A DNA stretch of 23,891 nt from a bacterium (GCA_030630075.1 DAOVNS010000012.1:1-23891), one strand, 5' to 3'. Numbered from the stretch's first letter, positions 1-8,166 are shown. A program made the numbers and translations. The notes: a model not told the origin generated them from the letters alone.

Positions 1-2021
1 AATGAAAAAATATATTTGAAATCAAAAAATATATGAAAATATATAAAAGTCCATGTGAATAAAAGCTTTAGGTTGCTTGAGGCAAAATTTGTTAAAGAAT
101 CTATTGTGAGTAAAAAATATGTTTTACGTTTATTTTCTTTAAATAACGGTAGTTTTTGGTGAATTAATTTTTTTAAAACAAATAACAGTTTTTTTGTAGC
201 AAAAAATAATGCAAAAAAGAACGCAATTAATATTGCAAAATTTATGTAATTATATAAATCAAAGTTTTTTATTGATTTATAAATATTTGCGGGGCCTAAA
301 TATAACGGTGTATCCCAAAATAATTTTTTAAAAAAAGCTTCTGCATCAAAAATTGATCTTTGTAGTTCTATAAATGAAATAGCTTTTGGAGATCTTTTCC
401 ATATATTTAAAATTTGGCGTTCTTCAAGGTCGCCAATAATAAAAATTAATTTACTTAAAATCTTTTCTCTTTTGTTGATAATATCGGAATACGTTAATAA
501 TGTTTTTTGGATTAATTGACCTTGTAATACATATTGATTTTCAGCTTCAGATAAATTGCTTAAAATTTCGTTATATTGTTTTGATGAATTTTTAAAAATT
601 GTATCTTTTTTATTTTTTATATCTTCCTGTTTTAATTTTATTGATTCAATTTTCCTATTTGCTTCTGATAATGCGATTTCTTCATCTTTTTTGTTGGTAG
701 TAAAACTTTTTATTTCTTTAGATATTTGATCCTTTTTATTTTGTAATTCAATTGTTTTTTCTTCTGGATCTTGTTGTTTGGTTTCGATTTCATAATATAA
801 GTTTCTTATATCTCTTTGAATTTCTTTAGTTAGAATTTGGGTGCCATCTGAATCTAGTTGTGTATCGATGAGTTTTAATTCTTTTTCTAAAACGTATAAT
901 ACACCTTCTAGTTTTTGTCTTTTTGATTCGAGCAGGTAGGTTGATACTTCGTTATTTTCATCTTTAGCTTGTTTAATTTTTTCTTTAATGTTTTCTATTT
1001 CTATTTCCTGTATCTCTTTTCTTTTTTTAATAGTATCTCTTTTTGTATTTAGTTCTTCTTTGTCTTTTGTAACTTTTTGGATTGTGTTTTCTAAATCTTG
1101 TTTTGCTTCTTCGAGTTCTTTAGATGTTATTGTTATTCGTTTTCCAATTATATTGCTTAGCGCATTGAATTTAAATTGTTGTAATTCATATTCGCTTTCT
1201 TTTAATTTTATTTCTTGCTCTAGATATTCTATTTTCAGATTTGAATAGTTTGTTTTTTCGTTTAAAAGATTAATTTCTTGTGAGATTATACTATCTAAAA
1301 GAGCTAGGTTTTCTGTTTCTATTATATCTAAAGGTTTTTCTGAAAGATTTTTTCTTTCAGAATTTTTAGTGAGGATTTGTTTTTGAATATAAAGAAGATT
1401 ACTTTTTTCATCCGACTTTTGTTTTCTTAAGTTTTCTTTTTTTGATTTTTCAGATTCCATTTTTTCGGAGTATTCTATTATTTTTTCTTGAGCTTGATTG
1501 AAGTCTTGCCAGGTGTAATAAGTTCTTTCTGGTTCCTCAACTCTAATAGTTGGATCTTTCTTTAGTATTTCAATTAGATCATTTAAATATTTTATGTTTT
1601 TTTCGATAATGTTTTCTGTTTCTTTCCACAATTCTTGTGTTCTTAAAATAGTTTGTTTGCGATCGTTTAGAATATTTATTTTTTTATTTAAAAGTTCGGT
1701 TTGAGATTCGGGTGAGCTTTGAAGATTTTTTTCGTTGTCTGCTATTTCTAGCTTTATTTTATTAAGACTATCGGAACTGTTTTTTTGCGAGTCAACAGAT
1801 ATTTTTTTGAAATTTTCAAAATATTTTTCTAGTTCGTCCAGTTGTTTTTGTTTTGCATCAATACTTGTTGGAAATAAATTTTCAATACCCCCTTGACCGG
1901 TTAAGGCTTTTATATCTAGCATTGAATGCAGATTTGATACAAACATTAATGATATAAATATTAATGACGTGAAAAAACTCTTTTTAGAAAGACCAGTCTT
2001 AGATATTTTTTTGTTTTCCAT
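1..2021 (-). CDS. Large coiled-coil membrane protein, probably MscS/MscK-type mechanosensitive channel (partial, C-terminus outside window)
   Basis: The frame is open from the ATG at 2021 through the left edge of the window, about 673 codons without a stop. The protein starts with a basic stretch and a hydrophobic signal or anchor (MENKKISKTGLSKKSFFTSL and on, residues ~14-32). Residues ~50 to ~510 are almost continuous K/E/Q/N/L-rich coiled coil. A helical segment follows, then a hydrophobic helix around residues 590-605 (INFAILIAFFFALFFA) and a second around 640-665. A long periplasmic coiled-coil part followed by membrane helices is the plan of MscK/KefA-like channels, but the MscS pore domain itself would lie beyond the edge, so the family call is inference. 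The start has an AGGG ribosome site 6 bases upstream and overlaps the end of recO by 23 bases, suggesting translational coupling. Confidence 0.7.
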   Translation of the reverse strand, partial: MENKKISKTGLSKKSFFTSLIFISLMFVSNLHSMLDIKALTGQGGIENLFPTSIDAKQKQLDELEKYFENFKKISVDSQKNSSDSLNKIKLEIADNEKNLQSSPESQTELLNKKINILNDRKQTILRTQELWKETENIIEKNIKYLNDLIEILKKDPTIRVEEPERTYYTWQDFNQAQEKIIEYSEKMESEKSKKENLRKQKSDEKSNLLYIQKQILTKNSERKNLSEKPLDIIETENLALLDSIISQEINLLNEKTNYSNLKIEYLEQEIKLKESEYELQQFKFNALSNIIGKRITITSKELEEAKQDLENTIQKVTKDKEELNTKRDTIKKRKEIQEIEIENIKEKIKQAKDENNEVSTYLLESKRQKLEGVLYVLEKELKLIDTQLDSDGTQILTKEIQRDIRNLYYEIETKQQDPEEKTIELQNKKDQISKEIKSFTTNKKDEEIALSEANRKIESIKLKQEDIKNKKDTIFKNSSKQYNEILSNLSEAENQYVLQGQLIQKTLLTYSDIINKREKILSKLIFIIGDLEERQILNIWKRSPKAISFIELQRSIFDAEAFFKKLFWDTPLYLGPANIYKSIKNFDLYNYINFAILIAFFFALFFATKKLLFVLKKLIHQKLPLFKENKRKTYFLLTIDSLTNFASSNLKLLFTWTFIYFHIFFDFKYIFS

Positions 2022-2664
2022 TTTTATCCCTATAAAAACTGATAGTTTTAAATAACCGAAAACAAGGATGACTTTTTAGGCAATTATTAATCCATGTTTC
2101 TAATTTTTTGATATCTTGGTTGTTTATTTTATTTAATTTGATCTTTAAGGATTCTACTTGGGCCTGATCTTTAATGTCAATAGAAGAAGATGTTAAATCG
2201 TCGTATAATTTTAAATAACAACAATTTGGTTGATCGGGATAAAATCCAAATAATTCTAAAAGCTTGGTTTCGTAAATTTTTTTAATTAAGTAAGTATGTT
2301 GTTGCAAAAGAGGCTCTAGATAATTTATTGCCAAACAATTATTTAGAAAAACAAATACTTCCTCGCAAGGGTTATCTAGAGGAATAAAATAATAGCAAAG
2401 TTCAAAAATATGATGAAACCAGTTCATGTTAAAATTTTCTGAGTTTTCAAAAAATGAAATTATGTTTATTTTATCTATTATTTTAATGGAGCTTATATTT
2501 GATATTTGCATAAAAGAAATAATCATGCCTGGCCATAATTGAAGAATTTTTGTTGGCGGTTTTGTAACAATTTCTATTTTGCCTGAATTTTGGCTAATTA
2601 AGGAAATCTTTTGTTTTTGAGGTAAAAATCTTTTAATAATAAATCCAAATTCTTCTTCTTGCAC
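1999..2664 (-). CDS. recO: DNA repair protein RecO (divergent)
   Basis: Probable RecO, the mediator that helps load RecA onto SSB-coated single-stranded DNA in the RecF pathway. The N-terminus (EEEFGFIIKRFLPQKQKISL) has the shape of the RecO OB fold, which opens with a short strand leading into an xGxVL+R-like motif and then 'lvTLfT...GKl..vakg'; here this ends in SGKIEIVTKPPTK. The helical part follows, with ETKLLELFGFYPDQPNCC (residues ~131-148) matching the family's 'elkLLellGy.Pdl..C' segment. The four-cysteine zinc site of many RecO proteins is not seen beyond the CC pair. At 221 residues it is near the usual 220-250. The start is GTG; its AGGA ribosome site overlaps the TAG stop of the upstream DUF1343 gene, so the two are tightly coupled. 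Confidence 0.68.
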   Translation of the reverse strand: MQEEEFGFIIKRFLPQKQKISLISQNSGKIEIVTKPPTKILQLWPGMIISFMQISNISSIKIIDKINIISFFENSENFNMNWFHHIFELCYYFIPLDNPCEEVFVFLNNCLAINYLEPLLQQHTYLIKKIYETKLLELFGFYPDQPNCCYLKLYDDLTSSSIDIKDQAQVESLKIKLNKINNQDIKKLETWINNCLKSHPCFRLFKTISFYRDKNGKQKNI

Positions 2665-2671
2665 CGATTTC

Positions 2672-3937
2672 CTAGGTTTTAATTAATTCGACTTTTTCTA
2701 TTTCAGGATATGGTTTATATAAAAAACATCCTTTTGCTTTATGGTAAAAATTATCTAAACTTTTTTCTACATCATTTTTTAATTCATAAAAACTTGTTTG
2801 ATCTTGAATGTACAGTCTTGCACTTGATGTTCCTAGCATTTTGTCAAAATCTTTAGAAAATGAAATATTAATATTTTTTCTGTTTTTAAAAAATCGCAAT
2901 AACGTTAAAAGACTATTGAAAGTAGAAAATTTATTCGCATCTTTTTTTATTCTAATTCTAATACCTTGTAAATGTTTTTTTGTTGATTTATCCAAAATAG
3001 AACAGTTTTTGCATAAAAAACCCAATTTTGAAGATATTCGCATGAAATATTGTAATTCCCAATCTGATAATTGATTTTTCTCTGGTAGCATAAAAACTTG
3101 ATAAGCAAGAGGTGATTTAATATCAACCGTTATTGGTTTTGTTTCGTTAATCAATTTTAATAAACTGTAGCCGTAGCACGTATTTACAGAAGGAACATTT
3201 ATAGGCATTTGGTTGCTTTTTATGTTTTGTAAGGGTTTATTTCTTTGCCAATTTTGCATTGGAATTACCGTTAGATCGATTGGCTTTTTGTTGCAATATT
3301 TATTTATATATTTTGCAAGTTCTCCAAGGGTCATTCCTGTTCTTAGTGGAATTTCTCCAGGACCTTCCATTTTGTAACCCAAAGGATTTGGTCTATCAAG
3401 AATAATTAATTTTTTATTATGTTCCTGAGCTAGTTGAATGGTATGCAACAAAGTTTTGTGCGAAAGATCGTTTCTCATTCCTAAGCTTGTTAAATCAAAT
3501 ATTACGCCATCAACTTCGCGGATGTATTTTTGTGGAAATTCTGTTCCTAACAAATTCCATTTAAAAATTGGTATTTGTACATTTTGGCTAGAAAGTATGG
3601 ATCCTTTTTGAAGGGTGCTAGTGTTTTTGTTTTGGAAAGGAACAAAAATCTCTTTTATTTTAAAATTATTTTGTAACAAAAGATCAATATCTTTTTTATT
3701 TTCTTTATTTAGAGTTTTTGGATTATTTGATATTAAACAAAGATTAAGATTTTTGATCCAATTTAGGTCTTTTTGATTAACAAGGTTTTCTAGGCCTGTT
3801 AAAAATTCGACATTTTGATGTTGGGTGATTTTGTTATTTATTGTTTTACTTGTTTGATTTACAAGAGTTTTTTGTACAAATATTATTAAATAGCTGATAC
3901 ATAGAAGTTTTAGTAGAGTAATAATTTTCTTATCCAT
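2672..3937 (-). CDS. NamZ/DUF1343-family protein with degenerate active-site motifs
   Basis: DUF1343 contains exo-beta-N-acetylmuramidases (NamZ) that remove MurNAc from the ends of peptidoglycan fragments. Family landmarks visible here are GLENL at ~49 (family GLD), LDRPNPLG at 180-187, EGP at 191-193, RTGMTLGELA at 199-208 (family rhGmTiGELA) and VIPMQNWQR at 224-232. A hydrophobic N-terminal segment (residues 5-21) should export or anchor it. Several usually invariant motifs have changed: the PEHG segment reads PFQN at 100-103, the DxQDxG-R-YTY segment reads DLTSLGMRND, and the SFVG loop after the RPNP motif is missing. It may therefore bind peptidoglycan without cleaving it, or have another substrate. 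The ATG start has AGGGG upstream. It heads a likely operon with recO and the coiled-coil membrane protein, and is divergent from an MltA-like gene. Confidence 0.8.
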   Translation of the reverse strand: MDKKIITLLKLLCISYLIIFVQKTLVNQTSKTINNKITQHQNVEFLTGLENLVNQKDLNWIKNLNLCLISNNPKTLNKENKKDIDLLLQNNFKIKEIFVPFQNKNTSTLQKGSILSSQNVQIPIFKWNLLGTEFPQKYIREVDGVIFDLTSLGMRNDLSHKTLLHTIQLAQEHNKKLIILDRPNPLGYKMEGPGEIPLRTGMTLGELAKYINKYCNKKPIDLTVIPMQNWQRNKPLQNIKSNQMPINVPSVNTCYGYSLLKLINETKPITVDIKSPLAYQVFMLPEKNQLSDWELQYFMRISSKLGFLCKNCSILDKSTKKHLQGIRIRIKKDANKFSTFNSLLTLLRFFKNRKNINISFSKDFDKMLGTSSARLYIQDQTSFYELKNDVEKSLDNFYHKAKGCFLYKPYPEIEKVELIKT

Positions 3938-4071
3938 TACAAGTCCCCTAGACTTTTATAAATTCCCACCCAAATTTTGCCTCATTTAAATAATAAATAA
4001 AAAGTGTATGATTTTTCAACATTATGTTAAGAGTTTAATCGCTTGATTTTTAAAATCTATATATGTTTTAA

Positions 4072-4077
4072 TATAAT
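4072..4077 (+). promoter_or_regulatory. Candidate -10 box for the MltA-like gene
   Basis: A perfect TATAAT lies about 36 bases before the GTG start, in the 176-bp divergent intergenic region (3938-4113). A weak TTTAAA at 4049-4054 would be the -35 with 17-bp spacing. The whole region is AT-rich, so chance matches are likely. For the opposite gene only a CATAAT (minus strand, 4021-4026) was noticed. Confidence 0.35.
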
Positions 4078-4113
4078 ATACAAAATAAGTCTTTAAAAAA
4101 TAGAGGGGGAACG

Positions 4114-5277
4114 GTGAATACAAAAACTTATTTAATTTTTCTAATGTTAACTTTTTCATTAATTAATCCGTATCATTTAGAAAATCAAGAAATTTTTTCG
4201 TCAAAAATAAAGGGTGAAACACAGAATAGAACTGATATTACTAGTTTTTTCCATCCATGTGGATTTTCTTTAGATAATCAGTTTACGGTAGTGAATGATC
4301 CTATAGTTTTACTTAGTGCTGCAAAATCTGCTTTGCGTTATTTTAAAAATATAAACAATGAAGATAAAGAAATTATAGCCCCAAAAGTTTTTAGCCAAAA
4401 GATTATGACGTCAGGTCAGGTGAAAAATACGCTAGGATTTATAATTTCATCAATAGAGCAAGATTTAAAAAAAGGAGCTCGTCCTAGAATTTTGAATACA
4501 CATTTTTTAGAAAGAAATTTTAAATTTATAAAATGGTCTGGGGATTATAAATCTGCCGAAAAAAACAATGTTAAAATTCCTGAAAATCTGGATAATGGTA
4601 AAATTCCAAGAGGCGAAATAAGGCTTACTAATTATGCCGCTTTTGTTCTTAATGGAAGTGATAAAAAAACAAGTAGGTTTCCGTATGCTTTGTATTCTAT
4701 AAAGTCAAAAGACTTTGAAGTTAAAGGTCGGTTTAGTTATACCAAGCAAGATATTTTTGATAATGCCTTGCATAATAAAATAAATAAAAATAAAGTGATC
4801 CCTTTAGCTTGGCTTGGTAAGAAAGATTTAGAAACAGCTTTAATGCAAGGAACAACATATATAAAAATGCCAGACAATAGAAGGCGACTTTTTGTAGTAG
4901 ATAAAAATAATGGTTTTTCGTATGATAAAAAAATTAAAAATCCCAGCGAACAAAAAAGATATTGGTATTTTAAAGAAGTAACTGATTCTTCTTATTTTAA
5001 AAAGAAGGGCGTTCATCTAGGTCATGGAGGTGCTATTTTTGCTGGCGACATTTATAATGTTGGCCTGGGTAAGATTGTTGCAATTAGGTATAAAAATCCG
5101 TGTACTAAAAAATATGAAATTCGGCTGGGAATACTTGCAGATTCTGGAAGTGCTTTAATTAACAATCTTTATCAGTTGGATCTTTTTGCCGGAGTTTTTG
5201 ATAGTAAGTATAAATTTAAGAATTGGTTGCAGCAAATTCCTAATACAGTTGAAGCTTATATTTTAGTTAAGAAGTGA
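4114..5277 (+). CDS. MltA-like (3D-domain) lytic transglycosylase, exported
   Basis: Probable membrane-bound lytic murein transglycosylase A relative, which cleaves peptidoglycan glycan strands to leave 1,6-anhydroMurNAc ends. After a signal peptide (residues 1-20) the second half follows the MltA order: GRFSYTKQDIFDNAL (family 'yyTRaei..gaL'), then IPLAWLGKKDLETALMQGTT (family 'iayl.dp.d.ff.qiqGs'), then YWYFKEV (family 'yvFFre'). The 3D core ILADSGSALINN...LDLFAG at ~340-359 matches the family 'aqDtGgAIkg..raDlfwG'; D343 sits where the catalytic Asp is expected. The C-terminal EAYILVKK matches the usual 'G.~yvLlP' end. At 387 residues it is close to E. coli MltA (365). No lipobox was seen, so it may be secreted rather than lipid-anchored. 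It starts with GTG after a GAGGGGGA ribosome site, and is divergent from the NamZ-like gene. Overall similarity is moderate. Confidence 0.72.
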   Translation: MNTKTYLIFLMLTFSLINPYHLENQEIFSSKIKGETQNRTDITSFFHPCGFSLDNQFTVVNDPIVLLSAAKSALRYFKNINNEDKEIIAPKVFSQKIMTSGQVKNTLGFIISSIEQDLKKGARPRILNTHFLERNFKFIKWSGDYKSAEKNNVKIPENLDNGKIPRGEIRLTNYAAFVLNGSDKKTSRFPYALYSIKSKDFEVKGRFSYTKQDIFDNALHNKINKNKVIPLAWLGKKDLETALMQGTTYIKMPDNRRRLFVVDKNNGFSYDKKIKNPSEQKRYWYFKEVTDSSYFKKKGVHLGHGGAIFAGDIYNVGLGKIVAIRYKNPCTKKYEIRLGILADSGSALINNLYQLDLFAGVFDSKYKFKNWLQQIPNTVEAYILVKK

Positions 5278-5286
5278 TTATGAAAT

Positions 5287-5640
5287 ATGAAAATTACAAT
5301 ATTTTTTTTAGTTGCGAGTTTATTTTTTATTAATTGTTTTGCTCAATTTAAATTAGAGGTTTATGGCTTCGCTCCTGCAGATGTTTCATATTCAATTTTG
5401 GCAGGGGATAATACTATAAATAGTGATTATTATTTTCAGACTTGGAGTCAAATGACTTGTAACGTTGAACTTTGCGATTTGGGTTTTCATTTGGATGATT
5501 ATGAGAATGCTTTTGTTTTGATTAGAGTAAATAATAGAAATTTTACGGGTGACTTGAAGTTATATAATAGTTTTGGAATTAAGAAAAGTAATTCAAGTGA
5601 TAGAATTTTCTTTTATAGGTTTATAAAACAAATTATTTAA
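5287..5640 (+). CDS. Small secreted protein, unknown function
   Basis: Not recognised. The 117-residue protein has a clear signal peptide (MKITIFFLVASLFFINCFAQ, cleavage likely after FA) and a mature part of about 97 residues rich in aromatic and beta-forming residues, with two cysteines (in TCNVELC) that could form a disulfide. It begins 9 bases after the MltA-like gene stops, with no clear Shine-Dalgarno of its own, so it is probably translated by coupling from that gene. A small exported partner in envelope work would fit, but that is inference. Its 3' end overlaps the convergent guanine deaminase gene by 8 bases. Confidence 0.75.
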   Translation: MKITIFFLVASLFFINCFAQFKLEVYGFAPADVSYSILAGDNTINSDYYFQTWSQMTCNVELCDLGFHLDDYENAFVLIRVNNRNFTGDLKLYNSFGIKKSNSSDRIFFYRFIKQII

Positions 5641-6913
5641 CTTTTTTACCGTTGATATAAACTTCTTTAATCATATTACTTGAGCTTCTATAAATACATT
5701 GCGAAAGTTGTTGCAATGGTTTGTGTATTTTAGATTGTTTTCCCATTGGATCGACAATGGATGGATCTATTATTAAAAAATCTGCGCTTTTATTTTTTTC
5801 CAAACTCCCTATTGTTTTTTCTAGAGATAAGCATTTTGCTCCTCCAAGAGTTGCGGAATAAAATGCATCTTCAATAGTAATTGGTTTTGATGATTTATTG
5901 TAAATGGATAGAATTTTTGAGTTTTCAATTGCTTCTTTTGTTTCATTAAAAATAGACAAACTGTATCCACCTGCAACATCTGTTCCAAGTCCGATAGTTA
6001 GTTCTAAATTTTTATATTTATAAAAATCCATGATTCCGCTTTGCAAGAATCTATTTGAAGTTGGGCAATGTGCTATTTTTGTTTTTGTTTTTTTCAAAAT
6101 TTTAAGATCGTTGTTGTTTAGATAAATACAATGCGTCATCAATGTTTTTTCGGATAATAATCCTGCTTTGTTATAAACATCGAGGTAATTTTTATATTTA
6201 GGAAAAAGTTTTTTTACTTCTTTTGTTTCGTTTTGATTTTCTGCCAAATGAGTTTGAATATAAGTTTTATATTTTTTAGCAAGTTTGGCAGTTTTTGATA
6301 AAAGTTCAAAAGAACATGTGATTGCAAATCTTGGTGTTATTGCATAAAAAAGCATTGCATTTTTATTGTGCCATTTTTTTATTAGTTCTTCTGCTTGCTC
6401 TAAAGATTTATTTGTATTTTCTTTTAAAAAATCAGGGCAATTTTGGTCCATCATTACTTTTCCAATAATTGCCCTGATGCCAGATTTTTCTGCTTCCCGG
6501 AACGCAATGTCTGTAGCGTTTTTGTTTGTTGTTACATAAGTTGCAACCGTTGTTGTTCCATTTTTGATTAAATCACGGAAGAATTTTTTAGATATTTTTT
6601 GTGCGATTTCTTTTTTGTTTAGTTCTTTTTCTTGAGGAAAAATATATTTTTTTAGCCATGGCAGGAGTTGGTCGTTACCAATGCCTGCCATGGGATATTG
6701 TGCTAAATGATTATGTGTATCAATTAATCCAGGAATGATTAAATAATTAGAATAATCATAAAATTTATAATTTGGATATTTTGAACAAATTTTTTTTGAA
6801 GTTATTTCTTTGATTATTCCATTTTTTGAAATAACCAAATATCCAGGATTATAAATTTTTAGTTTTTTATTTTTATTAAATGTAATTATTTTACTTTTAA
6901 ATATTGTATTCAA
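5633..6913 (-). CDS. guaD: Guanine deaminase (amidohydrolase family)
   Basis: Hydrolyses guanine to xanthine and ammonia in the cytoplasm; a zinc enzyme of the amidohydrolase superfamily. Visible motifs include PGLIDTHNHLAQYPMAG (metal ligands H67 and H69), LLPWLKKYIFPQE, MMDQNCPDFL, AITPRFAITCS, THLAENQNE (H222, E225), MTHCIYL (H261), AHCPTSNRFLQSG (H282) and GLGTDVAGGYSLS (D312). These are specific to GuaD rather than to amidohydrolases in general. At 426 residues it is full length. The apparent start is TTG, since no ATG precedes the conserved N-terminal strand; a GAG about 8 bases upstream overlaps the end of the preceding gene and could be the ribosome site. It follows the secreted-protein gene at 6919-7449 by 5 bases, so the two are probably co-transcribed although their roles look unrelated. 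Confidence 0.95.
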   Translation of the reverse strand: MNTIFKSKIITFNKNKKLKIYNPGYLVISKNGIIKEITSKKICSKYPNYKFYDYSNYLIIPGLIDTHNHLAQYPMAGIGNDQLLPWLKKYIFPQEKELNKKEIAQKISKKFFRDLIKNGTTTVATYVTTNKNATDIAFREAEKSGIRAIIGKVMMDQNCPDFLKENTNKSLEQAEELIKKWHNKNAMLFYAITPRFAITCSFELLSKTAKLAKKYKTYIQTHLAENQNETKEVKKLFPKYKNYLDVYNKAGLLSEKTLMTHCIYLNNNDLKILKKTKTKIAHCPTSNRFLQSGIMDFYKYKNLELTIGLGTDVAGGYSLSIFNETKEAIENSKILSIYNKSSKPITIEDAFYSATLGGAKCLSLEKTIGSLEKNKSADFLIIDPSIVDPMGKQSKIHKPLQQLSQCIYRSSSNMIKEVYINGKKVK

Positions 6914-6918
6914 ATTTT

Positions 6919-7449
6919 TTACTCAAATAATTGTAAAAGAGGTATCATTTCTTGAAGTGAATCTTTTGTCGCAATTAAGTTTTCCTTAGATTCATCAAAT
7001 TTTGCGTAAATACCTTTAGGATCTTTATCTGGATCTAAATCATCTACATATTTTTTAAATCCCTTTTCTATTGCATCTAGTATCACTCTGGTTGTAAATA
7101 GTGCTGTATGAATACTCATTAATGTGTTTTTTAAATCACCAATATTTAAAACCGCAAGAGCTACATCTATTGCTGCTCCTCCTGGAATATCATCTAGATC
7201 TTTTTTTGAATTTCCAACTTTTTTCAATGCTGGATTAATTTCACTTGTTATTTGATTGTTAATTGCATCAACTAATTGGGTTTTTAGTTGATTATGCGCA
7301 GCTTTGATACCATCAACGGTTGCGTCAATTTTTTCTACGTTTTGATCAATTTGGGTTATTTTTTTTTGAAGATCTTCTGCTAGTCCGCAAAAAACATTGA
7401 CTGTAAAAGTTGATAGCATTGTTATAAATAATATTTTAATTTTATTCAT
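6919..7449 (-). CDS. Secreted helical protein, unknown function
   Basis: Not recognised. The 176-residue protein has a signal peptide (residues 1-21, ending VNVFCG) and an all-helical mature part. Residues ~24-65 form an amphipathic coiled-coil-like stretch with regularly spaced I/V/L (LQKKITQIDQNVEKIDATVD). A hydrophobic helix at ~93-130 (AAIDVALAVLNI and on) follows, then a charged tail with DPDKDPKG. It has an AGGAG ribosome site and lies 30 bases downstream of another secreted helical protein of almost the same size (7480-8025). No confident sequence similarity between the two was visible by eye. It is followed by guaD after 5 bases. Confidence 0.85.
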   Translation of the reverse strand: MNKIKILFITMLSTFTVNVFCGLAEDLQKKITQIDQNVEKIDATVDGIKAAHNQLKTQLVDAINNQITSEINPALKKVGNSKKDLDDIPGGAAIDVALAVLNIGDLKNTLMSIHTALFTTRVILDAIEKGFKKYVDDLDPDKDPKGIYAKFDESKENLIATKDSLQEMIPLLQLFE

Positions 7450-7479
7450 TCTAAACTCCTATTTTTTTTGTAGATATTT

Positions 7480-8025
7480 TTAGAATCCAAAGGTATCTAT
7501 TATGTTAGATACAGATTCCATACGTTCGGGAAGTGTTTTGCCTAGCTTTTTATCATTAATTTTTCCTATAGCTAGTCCGATTTGTGTACTTAGTTGCAGT
7601 ATTTGTTTAGGGGAGTTTGTTACTACTGTATTCATTCTTGTTTCCAATGCCGTCAAGACATTTGATAGTATATCAAGAGCTCCGCTTTTATCATTTTTTG
7701 TTAATGCATCAAGAGCTGCTTTAAGAGTATCTCTCTTTGCCTGAGGTAAGAGTTGCATTTGCGCATTAGTTTCTAATAATTCTTTGATACTATCAATTTC
7801 GCCTTTTGCATTATTTGCTTCTTGAATTTTACTTTGAATTTCACTTTTTGTTTCTCGTAATTTTTGATACATTCCCCTTATTGACGGAACAATTTGTGAT
7901 AATTGATTAGGTACTTTTCGGAGTTCACTGGCTCCTTGCCAAAGATCGCCTGATATTTTTGCATTGATTGTGAATGTGCTAAATACAAAAGTTGCCATAC
8001 AAAAAATTTTTAATGAATTTTTCAT
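7480..8025 (-). CDS. Secreted helical protein, unknown function
   Basis: Not recognised. The 181-residue protein has a signal peptide (residues 1-22, ending TINA) and a helical mature region. Residues ~45-85 are strongly coiled-coil-like (YQKLRETKSEIQSKIQEANN), followed by a second helical half with LKAALDALTKNDKSGALDIL. There is no transmembrane segment after the signal peptide. The ATG has AGGGG upstream. It is the first gene of a likely operon with the similarly built 6919-7449 gene and guaD, with a promoter framed by an inverted repeat directly upstream. Confidence 0.85.
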   Translation of the reverse strand: MKNSLKIFCMATFVFSTFTINAKISGDLWQGASELRKVPNQLSQIVPSIRGMYQKLRETKSEIQSKIQEANNAKGEIDSIKELLETNAQMQLLPQAKRDTLKAALDALTKNDKSGALDILSNVLTALETRMNTVVTNSPKQILQLSTQIGLAIGKINDKKLGKTLPERMESVSNIIDTFGF

Positions 8026-8062
8026 CGAATATCCCCTTTCCCACTAAGTTTTTAAATAGATA

Positions 8063-8099
8063 CACCCTCACTATACAAAAATGCATAATGAGGGTGCAA
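8063..8099 (-). promoter_or_regulatory. Promoter framed by an 8-bp inverted repeat (possible operator)
   Basis: On the minus strand, TTGCAC (8094-8099) and TATAGT (8070-8075), 18 bp apart, make a plausible sigma-70 promoter for the secreted-protein/guaD operon. A perfect inverted repeat, CACCCTCA (8063-8070) and TGAGGGTG (8089-8096), overlaps the -35 box on one side and the -10/start region on the other. There is no T-tract after either arm, so a terminator is less likely than a protein-binding site. Confidence 0.45.
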
Positions 8100-8124
8100 A
8101 TAATTTAATTAACTGTTAAGTATT

Positions 8125-8154
8125 TATTACCCAATGTGTAAACGTTGGGTAATA
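8125..8154 (-). terminator. Stem-loop downstream of hppA, possible terminator
   Basis: A perfect 10-bp inverted repeat (TATTACCCAA and TTGGGTAATA) with a 10-base loop begins 13 bases after the hppA stop. The sequence after it on the minus strand is AT-rich but lacks a run of T, so it may stabilise the mRNA end or terminate only weakly. Confidence 0.5.
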
Positions 8155-8166
8155 AGCTATCTACTT

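Noticed and set aside
988..1248. 86-codon plus-strand frame rich in Ser/Phe
   Set aside because: It is the complement of the K/E-rich coiled-coil codons of the minus-strand gene that spans 1-2021.
8063..8096. Inverted repeat as a terminator
   Set aside because: No T-tract on either side, and it coincides with good -35 and -10 boxes.
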